In this document: positions 1-5,525 of the stretch, piece after piece
Position numbering within the stretch: the first letter of the stretch is position 1
Layout: every line of letters begins with the position of its first letter
Assembly: GCA_900319835.1 (NCBI GenBank)
Contig: ONPY01000112.1
Coordinates: 2,944 to 8,654 of the forward strand
Length of the DNA: 5,711 nt
Reading direction: 5' to 3'
Source of the DNA: an uncultured Eubacteriales bacterium
GTDB lineage: Bacteria; Bacillota_A; Clostridia; Oscillospirales; Oscillospiraceae
The notes under the pieces: generated by a model
What the model saw: the letters and a program-made list of their open reading frames with translations, nothing else
The model's database searches: none
Told to the model about the DNA's origin: nothing
Position numbers and translations under genes: made by a program

Positions 1-1686
1 GTCAACTCCATCCTGGTGCGGGATGTGGACGGCTTTGAGGGCATGACCTATGCCACGGCCTTCTATACCCCTATGCTCGAGGTTATTGATTATCTGCAGG
101 AGAATGATTTTGAGGTCTACGTCTGCAGCGGCAGCGACCGCTTTATCTGCCGCAACCTGCTGGAGGGCATGATCGATATTCCTTACGCCAATATCATCGG
201 CATGGACGTGGGCTACGAGGCCACTGGCCAGGGCGATACCGACGGTCTGGATTACGTTTTCAAGGCCGGGGACGAGGTCGTGCGCACGGACAAGCTCATC
301 ATCAAGAACCTGAAAATGAACAAGGTGCTGCAGATTGTACAGGATATTGGCCAGAAGCCGGTGCTCTCCTTTGGCAACAGCAGCGGCGACGTGAGCATGC
401 ACATGTATACCATCAGCAACAACCCCTACCGCAGTGCCGCCTTCATGCTGATCGCTGACGACGAAGTGCGCGACTATGGCAATGAAGAGAAGGTCGCTCC
501 CCTCAAGCAGAAATGGGAGGAGAGCGGCTTCAACGTGATCTCCATGAAGAACGATTTCCGCACCATCTACGGGGATAACGTGAAGAAGACCGGCAGCTTC
601 CACTGGGCGGAGGAGCTGGCGGAGGACCGCATCCCGGTGGAGAAATCCCCGGAGTGGGTCAGTGCCCTTGGCGAGAAGGAGAACGCGGAACAGCTCTTTG
701 TTGTGGCGGGTGTCGGAGAGACGACGGCCATGGTCTCCCTTCACCAGAAGGACGCAAAGGGCGAGTGGAGGGAATTGCTGACCACGCCCGGTTACATCGG
801 AAAAAACGGCCTTGGCAAGGAGGCCGAGGGAGACGGCAAGACCCCCGTGGGCACCTTCTCCTTCAATAAGGCTTTCGGTATTGCCGAGGATCCCGGCTGC
901 GCCATCGAGTACCACAAGGTCGACAAGAACGACTACTGGTCCGGCGACCAGCGCAAGGGCTATGCCTATAACGAGCTGGTCAGCATCAAGGATCTGCCGG
1001 ATCTGAACACCGGGGACAGCGAACATATTATCGACTATTCCTATGAATACCAGTACTGCCTGAACATCAGCTACAACGAGGACGGGACGCCCGGCCTCGG
1101 CTCAGCGATCTTTCTGCATTGCCTTGGCGCCTTCAAGCCCTACACCGGCGGCTGCATTGCGATCCCCAAGGATCAGATGCTCCGAATGATGCAGATGGTC
1201 AGCCCTGACTGCGTGGTCGTGATCGATTCCCTGGCCAACATCAGCCCAGAGACTTGGAACGACCTGGGCCTGGGTGAGATCGAGGCTGCCGAACCCGAGG
1301 AAGCAGGAGAGCCCATTGAGGCACCCGCCGAGACTGCAGAGGAGGCAGCTGTAGACGTCGACTACGGCGAATCCAAGCTCTTCACTGAGAAATCAATGGA
1401 TCGCGCGATCAACATGATTCTGGAGGAGTTCAACACCTGGCAGGGCTGCGAGATGCACAGCATCCGCTTTGCCGGGGATGAATGCAACAGCGAAGAAAAC
1501 CTGAAGTGGCTCAATTCGCTGGACAGCGAACACGAGTTTACCGAGTGCATCGAATTTATCAGTGAGTTCCACTCTCCACTGGAGCAGATCGGCGCATGGG
1601 AACCGGATACCGAGTACACCGGCTGGCAGTGGTGGCTGGGAGCCGAGGCCGACGGAGACTGGGAGCTTGTCACCTGGGGCTACTGA
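1..1686 (+). CDS. HAD-family phosphatase / L,D-transpeptidase fusion protein (5' end missing)
   Basis: The frame is open from base 1, so the gene starts upstream; the GTG at 16 is internal. Numbering from base 1 gives 561 visible residues. Residues 1-200 resemble a phosphoserine-phosphatase-like HAD fold: motif II VCSGSD (Ser43), Lys residues around 98-108 for motif III, and motif IV GNSSGD (Asp130). Motif I (DxD) should lie in the missing part. Residues about 225-415 are a YkuD-type L,D-transpeptidase of the COG3786 kind, with the catalytic segment at His373 and YTGGC (Cys385). Such enzymes form 3-3 peptidoglycan cross-links or related transfers through the Cys. An Ala/Glu/Pro-rich linker (about 425-455) leads to a C-terminal domain ending GWQWWL...WELVTWGY, a tail I associate with exported Clostridia proteins. 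The transpeptidase implies an extracellular protein; the signal peptide or lipobox would be off-window. The combined substrate is unknown. Domain calls are firm; joint function is inference. Confidence 0.85.
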   Translation, partial: VNSILVRDVDGFEGMTYATAFYTPMLEVIDYLQENDFEVYVCSGSDRFICRNLLEGMIDIPYANIIGMDVGYEATGQGDTDGLDYVFKAGDEVVRTDKLIIKNLKMNKVLQIVQDIGQKPVLSFGNSSGDVSMHMYTISNNPYRSAAFMLIADDEVRDYGNEEKVAPLKQKWEESGFNVISMKNDFRTIYGDNVKKTGSFHWAEELAEDRIPVEKSPEWVSALGEKENAEQLFVVAGVGETTAMVSLHQKDAKGEWRELLTTPGYIGKNGLGKEAEGDGKTPVGTFSFNKAFGIAEDPGCAIEYHKVDKNDYWSGDQRKGYAYNELVSIKDLPDLNTGDSEHIIDYSYEYQYCLNISYNEDGTPGLGSAIFLHCLGAFKPYTGGCIAIPKDQMLRMMQMVSPDCVVVIDSLANISPETWNDLGLGEIEAAEPEEAGEPIEAPAETAEEAAVDVDYGESKLFTEKSMDRAINMILEEFNTWQGCEMHSIRFAGDECNSEENLKWLNSLDSEHEFTECIEFISEFHSPLEQIGAWEPDTEYTGWQWWLGAEADGDWELVTWGY

Positions 1687-1722
1687 GCCGGAGCGGTCCG
1701 ATACAAAAGAATCAAATAAACT

Positions 1723-1759
1723 GCCCGTGGCCGGAGATAATCTCCGCCGCGGGCTTTTT
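1723..1759 (+). terminator. Rho-independent terminator of the HAD/L,D-transpeptidase gene
   Basis: The arms GCCCGTGGC (1723-1731) and GCCGCGGGC (1746-1754) pair with one G-T wobble. An inner stem GGAGA/TCTCC closes a TAA loop, and TTTTT follows at 1755-1759. The hairpin starts 37 bases after the stop codon and should isolate this gene from the next one. Confidence 0.9.
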
Positions 1760-1775
1760 GCGTCCTGTGATATGA

Positions 1776-1804
1776 TTGTCAGATGGAAGTTTTAATCAGA
1801 TAAT
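1776..1804 (+). promoter_or_regulatory. Predicted sigma-A promoter of the cyclase/hydrolase gene
   Basis: A -35 box TTGTCA (1776-1781) is followed after exactly 17 bases by a -10 box GATAAT (1799-1804), each one base off consensus. Transcription would begin near 1811 and leave a leader of about 150 bases before the start at 1961. It lies just after the upstream terminator, supporting independent transcription. Judged by eye only. Confidence 0.6.
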
Positions 1805-1947
1805 AGTATGACAGAGAATCGGTGCAGCGGCTGCATGCCCCTTTACTGGACATTTGTTGGACAGGGGGGGTTATAAATGACTTGTTGGAAAACGCATGAA
1901 GGATCCTCCGGCTACCGTACCGTTGCGAGCGGAAGCCGGATCGGGAT

Positions 1948-1952
1948 AGGAG
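1948..1952 (+). promoter_or_regulatory. Ribosome binding site that decides the cyclase gene start
   Basis: AGGAG lies 8 bases before the ATG at 1961. An in-frame ATG at 1877 follows a run of seven G, but the 28 residues it would add look unlike any domain. Residues after 1961 (MDRNQIIQNSIVSDMSEG) lead directly into the PAS domain, so 1961 is preferred. Confidence 0.7.
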
Positions 1953-1960
1953 AAAACGGT

Positions 1961-4177
1961 ATGGATCGAAACCAGATCATCCAAAACAGCATCGTATCCG
2001 ATATGTCGGAAGGGGTCATGACCATCCGCTTCAACGGTGTGATCGAGCAGGTCAACGACGCCGCTCTCGCGATTCTGGAGAAAAAAGAAGAGGAATTGAC
2101 CGGCAATACCTTCCTGTGCGCTTTCTTTGGCAGCGAGGAAAACGACGCCTTTATCCAGTGCGTGCTCGACGCTGTCTATGAGAAGGGAAAACGCAAGGAA
2201 AATTATGTCCCGTATCAGACCACGCAGGGCGTCAAGCAGCTGCGCGTGGTCTCCTCCTGCCTGCACGAACGGGGAGAGATGATCGGGGTGCTCCTGGTCA
2301 TCAGCGACATTACAGAACTGACGGAGATGCGCGATGCCGTGCGCGCCATGGAGAAGATCCAGGATCTCAACCGCCAGCTTGAGCTGCGCAACCGCGTCCT
2401 CCAGGAGACCTTCGGCAGATACCTTTCAGACGATGTGGTCAAGGAGATCCTGGAATCGCCCGGGGGATGGAAGCTCGGCGGACAGCGGCAGAAACTCACT
2501 GTCCTGATGAGTGATCTGCGGGGCTTTACGGCTATGTCGGAGCGGATGAAGCCGCAGGATCTGATCAATATGTTAAACCACTATTTTGGTGAGATGTACG
2601 AGGAGATCGAGCGTTACCGCGGCACACTGATCGAGTTTATGGGCGACGGTATGCTGGTGGTTTTCGGCGCCCCGACCTGGAGAGAAAACCACGCCTCGGA
2701 CGCGGTGGCGGCGGCTGTTGGCATGCAGAAGCGCATGGAGGCGGTCAATCGCTGGAATCTGAAGCACGGCTACGAGGAGCTGGCCATGGGCATCGGCATC
2801 AACAGCGACGAGATGATCCTTGGCAACATCGGCTCGGAGAAACGCACCAAATACGGCGTGCTGGGCGCCGCAGTCAACCTGGCCGGGCGCATCGAGAGCT
2901 ATACCACCGGCGGACAGATCCTGATTTCACCGGGTACACGCGAAGCGGTCAGGGAAGAGCTGAACGTGCGGCAGACGCTCTCGGTATCCCCCAAGGGAGT
3001 GGGCGGAGAAATCCTCCTCTCCGATATTGCGGGGATTGGAGCGCCTTATAATCTGCGGCTGAATGTAAAGGACGAGGCGCTGACAACTCTGCCCGCCCCG
3101 GTCCCCGTCCGCTTTGCCCGCGTGGAGGGAAAGCACACGGAGGATTCCTGGCTGGAAGGAAGCATCACGGCGGCGTCGGAGGACGAGGCGCTGCTGGACA
3201 CCGGCGAGGCGCTCTCGGCGCTGGACAACCTGCTCCTCAAGATCGGCGGGAATCTGTACGCCAAGGTCACGCAGGTGGAGCAGGGGAGCTGCCGGATTAC
3301 CTTTACGGCAAAGCCACCGTGCTTTGCCGAATGGTTTGAGCAGCTCATCCAGGATAACACGGCCGACGGAGAAGGCGGCGAAGCGTCTGACTTTACGCTG
3401 ACTGTACTGGGCACGCGCGGCTCCATGGCGGTCTGGGGACCGGAGTATTCGGAATACGGCGGCTCTACCTCCTGCTATCTGGTTCAGGCGGGGAAGGAGA
3501 GCATCTTTCTGGACGCCGGGAGCGGCCTGCTTTCTGCGCCGGGCGTCTTTCCAAAGCCGCCGGCCATCCTCCTGAGCCACTTGCATCTGGACCATGTGAT
3601 CGGACTTGGCATGTTTCCCAGGCTGTCGCAGAAGGGGAAAGAATGCAGCCTGTATGTTCCGTTCTGTGAGGACGGACAGCAGGCGAAGGCGGAGATCAAC
3701 AGGCTGTTCGCTCCACCCTTCTGGCCGGTGACGCTGGATAAACTGGGGGCCGACCTGCATATCCTGCCGGTGACGGAGAGCTTCCACATCGGCGAGGTGC
3801 AGGTGGAGACCATGCCGGGCAGCCACCCCGGCGGCAGTGTTGTCTACAAGCTCAGCTACAAGGGCAGATCCATCGTCTATGCCACGGACTACGAACACGG
3901 GGAAACGACCGACGAGAAGCTCGCCGCTTTCTCAAAAAACGCGGATCTTCTGCTGTACGACGCGCAGTTTGAGGAAGAGGAGTATGCACACAAAAAGGGC
4001 TTCGGACATTCCACAGCCCAAAGAGGAATGAAGCTGCTGGAGCAGGCCGGCGTCCGCCGCCTCCTGTTTGTTCATCACGACACGCAGTGCTCGGACCGTG
4101 TCCTCCGCCAGCGGGAGGCTGAATGGAAGTCTGACCGTATCGCCTATGCGAAGGAAGGACAGCTCCTGATCCTGTAA
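1961..4177 (+). CDS. PAS - class III nucleotide cyclase (likely guanylate) - PilZ-like - MBL-fold hydrolase
   Basis: A 738-residue protein with no obvious signal peptide or membrane segment, so probably cytoplasmic. Residues 5-115 form a PAS sensor domain and about 118-150 a coiled-coil linker. Residues about 178-355 are a class III cyclase domain: metal ligands Asp185 (MSDLRGFT) and Asp229 (FMGDG), and transition-state residues Asn306 and Arg310 (AVNLAGR). The purine-selecting positions are Glu225 (Lys in adenylate cyclases) and Gly299 (Asp or Thr there), favouring GTP. Residues about 377-455 look PilZ-like, but the D/N-x-S-x-x-G motif reads A-A-S-E-D-E, so cyclic-di-GMP binding is doubtful. 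Residues about 477-738 are a metallo-beta-lactamase fold with HLHLDH (540-545), His622, Asp643 and the closing VHHD (705-707); H-x-H-L-D-H is also the core of class II cyclic-nucleotide phosphodiesterases. A combined cyclase and phosphodiesterase is the natural inference; the hydrolase substrate is unproven. The gene has its own promoter. The alternative start is 1877 (766 residues). Confidence 0.9.
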   Translation: MDRNQIIQNSIVSDMSEGVMTIRFNGVIEQVNDAALAILEKKEEELTGNTFLCAFFGSEENDAFIQCVLDAVYEKGKRKENYVPYQTTQGVKQLRVVSSCLHERGEMIGVLLVISDITELTEMRDAVRAMEKIQDLNRQLELRNRVLQETFGRYLSDDVVKEILESPGGWKLGGQRQKLTVLMSDLRGFTAMSERMKPQDLINMLNHYFGEMYEEIERYRGTLIEFMGDGMLVVFGAPTWRENHASDAVAAAVGMQKRMEAVNRWNLKHGYEELAMGIGINSDEMILGNIGSEKRTKYGVLGAAVNLAGRIESYTTGGQILISPGTREAVREELNVRQTLSVSPKGVGGEILLSDIAGIGAPYNLRLNVKDEALTTLPAPVPVRFARVEGKHTEDSWLEGSITAASEDEALLDTGEALSALDNLLLKIGGNLYAKVTQVEQGSCRITFTAKPPCFAEWFEQLIQDNTADGEGGEASDFTLTVLGTRGSMAVWGPEYSEYGGSTSCYLVQAGKESIFLDAGSGLLSAPGVFPKPPAILLSHLHLDHVIGLGMFPRLSQKGKECSLYVPFCEDGQQAKAEINRLFAPPFWPVTLDKLGADLHILPVTESFHIGEVQVETMPGSHPGGSVVYKLSYKGRSIVYATDYEHGETTDEKLAAFSKNADLLLYDAQFEEEEYAHKKGFGHSTAQRGMKLLEQAGVRRLLFVHHDTQCSDRVLRQREAEWKSDRIAYAKEGQLLIL

Positions 4178-4223
4178 AAAAAATCCTCCAAGGGACGAGC
4201 ACACACTCGTCCCCTGAGGGATT
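4176..4223 (-). terminator. Hairpin after the cyclase gene, with its T-run on the minus-strand side
   Basis: GGGACGAG (4192-4199) and CTCGTCCC (4206-4213) form a perfect 8-bp stem around CACACA, with further pairing of AATCC (4182-4186) to GGATT (4219-4223). Eight A residues at 4176-4183 make a U-tract only for minus-strand transcripts. On the plus strand no T-run follows; a MITE-like element begins there instead. It may once have been bidirectional. It would stop any minus-strand transcript before it enters the cyclase gene. Confidence 0.6.
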
Positions 4224-4449
4224 CAGACTGTAGACAAAGTACCCATAGGGAGTGTAGAAGCACTTTCTATGGGTACTTTGCTACCTACGCATGCCTAAAT
4301 CTCAAAAAGTCAGCTAAATAGCGGTGGAAAACCCGCCCAATTCCCTCGCTGTTTCACCTCATCTTGGACCTCTTTTCCGAGTTTTCCAGCATCTACGCAG
4401 TAACCCCGCTTTCGGCTTGAGCCAAAAGCGGGGTTGTCTACGGTCTGAA
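4222..4449. repeat. MITE-like element, 228 bp, with terminal inverted repeats
   Basis: The left end TTCAGACTGTAGACAA (4222-4237) is matched in inverted orientation by TTGTCTACGGTCTGAA (4434-4449), 15 of 16 bases. A perfect 14-bp stem, CAAAGTACCCATAG with CTATGGGTACTTTG (4235-4248 and 4267-4280), overlaps the left repeat. A stem AACCCCGCTTT with AAAGCGGGGTT (4402-4412 and 4425-4435) abuts the right repeat. A third inverted pair, TGGAAAAC with GTTTTCCA, sits inside (4325-4332 and 4381-4388). CTACGCA occurs directly repeated at 4285 and 4393. No protein is encoded and no clear target duplication is seen. It fits a non-autonomous transposon or an IS remnant; the family is unknown. Confidence 0.6.
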
Positions 4450-4477
4450 CAGATCTCCGAAAGGAGAGCTGTTTTTT
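4448..4477 (+). terminator. Rho-independent terminator at the right edge of the repeat element
   Basis: AACAG-A-TCTCC and GGAGA-G-CTGTT pair around a GAAA tetraloop with one mismatch (4448-4473), followed by T at 4474-4477. It overlaps the right terminal repeat by two bases. It could end read-through from the cyclase gene, whose nearest hairpin lacks a plus-strand U-tract. Confidence 0.75.
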
Positions 4478-4952
4478 GTGATCGTTATTAACTGGATTCT
4501 TATAGGAATTATTTTAACCGCAAATCCAAGTAGACACTAAAGTCGGATGTATCAATTGCTTCTTTGCCATCATCAAATACTCTCTTTGCTGGACCACCTT
4601 TTAAGGTTGCCGTCGCATGATCAATCTTTTTAGAACGGATTAAAGACAACACATCCTTGCCTATATGTGAAGGCCGTTGTCGCTTCTCACGTGACAGATA
4701 TAGTATTGACCCCATAATCGGCCTGCTCTATCGGGAAGAAAGCGCCAGCCTTGAGATGAAGGACCTAAAGTGTAACATTGAAGCGAAAAAAGCTGTGCTT
4801 CGCAGGAGGCATAAATGTCTTCCAAAGTTTTGAAACAGCGGAATAATCGTGCTCAACCGGAAGGAGGAAGCGACTGACTTCATGCGCTCGAGTAGGCAAA
4901 CGATCCGCATTCCATTTTATATATAAGAGTTAACAAATTCTTCACAGAAGAA
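4478..4952. other. Gene-poor, AT-richer stretch with fragments only
   Basis: No recognisable gene is present. A 68-codon minus frame (4509-4715, ending VYLDLRLK) has no convincing ribosome binding site. A plus frame (4621 to about 4833) reads IDPIIGLLYREES and LEMKDLKCNIEAKKAVLRRRH, which looks protein-like but has no start codon. A 14-codon frame (4882-4926) reads MRSSRQTIRIPFYI. The composition is more AT-rich than the flanking genes, especially around 4480-4640. The stretch probably holds decayed accessory DNA between the repeat element and the stress locus. I recognise no family. Confidence 0.4.
4815..4877 (+). CDS. Tiny ORF with a good ribosome binding site, function unknown
   Basis: AGGAGG at 4804-4809 lies 5 bases before an ATG opening a 20-residue frame, MSSKVLKQRNNRAQPEGGSD. 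The peptide is basic at the start and polar, with no known motif. A second AAGGAGG (4861-4867) lies inside its end and could serve the 14-codon frame at 4882. Either this is the stump of a truncated accessory gene or a chance match; it is not confidently a gene. Confidence 0.2.
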   Translation: MSSKVLKQRNNRAQPEGGSD

Positions 4953-4979
4953 TTAGCACTCACTCTTGACGAGTGCTAA
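4953..4979 (+). promoter_or_regulatory. CIRCE operator (HrcA repressor binding site)
   Basis: TTAGCACTC, nine bases, GAGTGCTAA: an exact match to the canonical CIRCE inverted repeat with the canonical spacer length. HrcA binds CIRCE and represses chaperone genes until heat or misfolded protein titrates GroE. Here the operator covers the -35 box of the hsp20 promoter, so bound HrcA would block RNA polymerase directly. Confidence 0.97.
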
Positions 4980-4994
4980 CAAAAGTGCTATAAC
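4966..4994 (+). promoter_or_regulatory. Sigma-A promoter of the hsp20 locus
   Basis: -35 TTGACG (4966-4971), a 17-base spacer and -10 TATAAC (4989-4994), each 5 of 6 to consensus. The -35 box lies within CIRCE. Predicted transcription start is about 5001. Confidence 0.85.
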
Positions 4995-5000
4995 ATACTT

Positions 5001-5056
5001 GCAAGAAGGAAAGAGATCCGGAACTCAGGTTCCGGGGTTTCCTCATCTCCCCTTGC
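5001..5056 (+). other. Structured 5' leader of the hsp20 transcript
   Basis: Starting at the predicted transcription start, GCAAG (5001-5005) can pair with CTTGC (5052-5056), GAGAT (5013-5017) with ATCTC (5045-5049), and CCGGAAC (5018-5024) with GTTCCGG (5029-5035) around a TCAG loop. The three helices nest into one long hairpin. It may stabilise the mRNA. An RNA-thermometer role is less likely because the Shine-Dalgarno site is about 50 bases further on. Confidence 0.4.
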
Positions 5057-5105
5057 GGCATATACCACAGCAACAGCCCTGAACAGCATCCAGGAGCGAA
5101 AATAA

Positions 5106-5112
5106 AAGGAGG
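5106..5112 (+). promoter_or_regulatory. Ribosome binding site of hsp20
   Basis: AAGGAGG, a perfect Shine-Dalgarno sequence, lies 8 bases before the ATG at 5121 and fixes the start. Confidence 0.9.
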
Positions 5113-5120
5113 TTTGACTT

Positions 5121-5458
5121 ATGTTGTACATGCCTGGTATTTTTGGTGAGGATCTGATGGATCGTTGGTTCGACGACATGGACCGTGAATTCGCCCGGAT
5201 GGAGAAGCCGCTCTACGGTCACAACGCGAAGAACCTGATGAAGACGGATGTGCGGGAGCACGATGACGGCTATGAAGTGGATATCGAGCTGCCCGGCTTC
5301 CACAAAGATGAATGAGCCGCAGCTTCTATGTGGGCGAGGAGCTCACGGAAGAGGATATCAAGGCCAAACTGGAGCACGGTGTCCTGTCGCTGCAGATCCC
5401 AAAGAAGGAAGCAAAGCCGCAGCTGCCTGAAAAGAAGTACATCGCCATCGAAGGCTGA
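5121..5458 (+). pseudogene. hsp20: Hsp20 / alpha-crystallin small heat-shock protein, broken by internal deletion and frameshift
   Basis: Small heat-shock proteins are ATP-independent holdases that keep unfolding proteins soluble. The first frame (5121-5315, 64 residues) begins MLYMPGIFGEDLMDRWFDDM and enters the alpha-crystallin domain at KTDVREHDDGYEVDIELPGF, then stops at TGA 5313-5315. The family's C-terminal half resumes in another frame at ATG 5312: MSRSFYVGEELTEEDIKAKL through a hydrophobic VLSLQIPKK strand to KKYIAIEG (stop 5456-5458). By memory of the family, roughly 40 residues between PGFHKDE and SRSFYVG are absent from every frame, so about 120 bases were lost, including the middle beta strands and the dimerisation loop. 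Total coding is about 110 residues against the usual 140-155. Stop and restart overlap as ATGA, so the 48-residue C-terminal piece might be translated by reinitiation. Promoter, CIRCE, ribosome site and terminator are intact. A sequencing or assembly error is possible. Confidence 0.85.
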
Positions 5459-5473
5459 TCGATCTCTTGACAG

Positions 5474-5505
5474 CTCCCCACCGATTCCGGTGGGGAGTTT
5501 GCTTT
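5474..5505 (+). terminator. Rho-independent terminator of hsp20
   Basis: CTCCCCACCG (5474-5483) and CGGTGGGGAG (5488-5497) form a perfect 10-bp stem around an ATTC loop, followed by TTTGCTTT. It begins 16 bases after the hsp20 stop. The interrupted T-run may let some transcription pass into the next gene, which has no obvious promoter of its own. Confidence 0.88.
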
Positions 5506-5525
5506 CAGGAAGGGAGTTGTGAATC

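Noticed and set aside
1847..1863. Direct repeat TGGACA-N5-TGGACA in the cyclase leader
   Set aside because: The half-sites are short, no partner regulator is visible, and chance is adequate; not called an operator.
1877..1960. Upstream in-frame ATG at 1877 giving 28 extra residues
   Set aside because: The extra residues look like untranslated leader, and the ATG at 1961 has a well-spaced AGGAG and leads straight into the PAS domain. It cannot be fully excluded because a G-run precedes 1877.
3134..3204. Cyclic-di-GMP binding by the PilZ-like domain
   Set aside because: The D/N-x-S-x-x-G motif is not conserved (A-A-S-E-D-E), so ligand binding is not claimed.
2927..3898. Long minus-strand frame of 323 codons opposite the cyclase gene
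   Set aside because: It lies wholly within a well-supported plus-strand gene, shows no recognisable domain, and long antisense frames are expected opposite GC-rich coding DNA.
4222..4449. Hairpins as IS200/IS605-type ends or as a CRISPR array
   Set aside because: The ends carry true inverted repeats, unlike IS200/IS605, and there are no regularly spaced direct repeats for a CRISPR array.
4475..4506. Possible promoter TTGTGA ... TATAGG after the terminator
   Set aside because: The spacing is about 19 bases, the -10 match is poor, and no supported gene follows.
5300..5320. Programmed ribosomal frameshift joining the two hsp20 frames
   Set aside because: No slippery heptamer is present, and the middle of the domain is missing in all frames, so a frameshift would not restore a normal protein.
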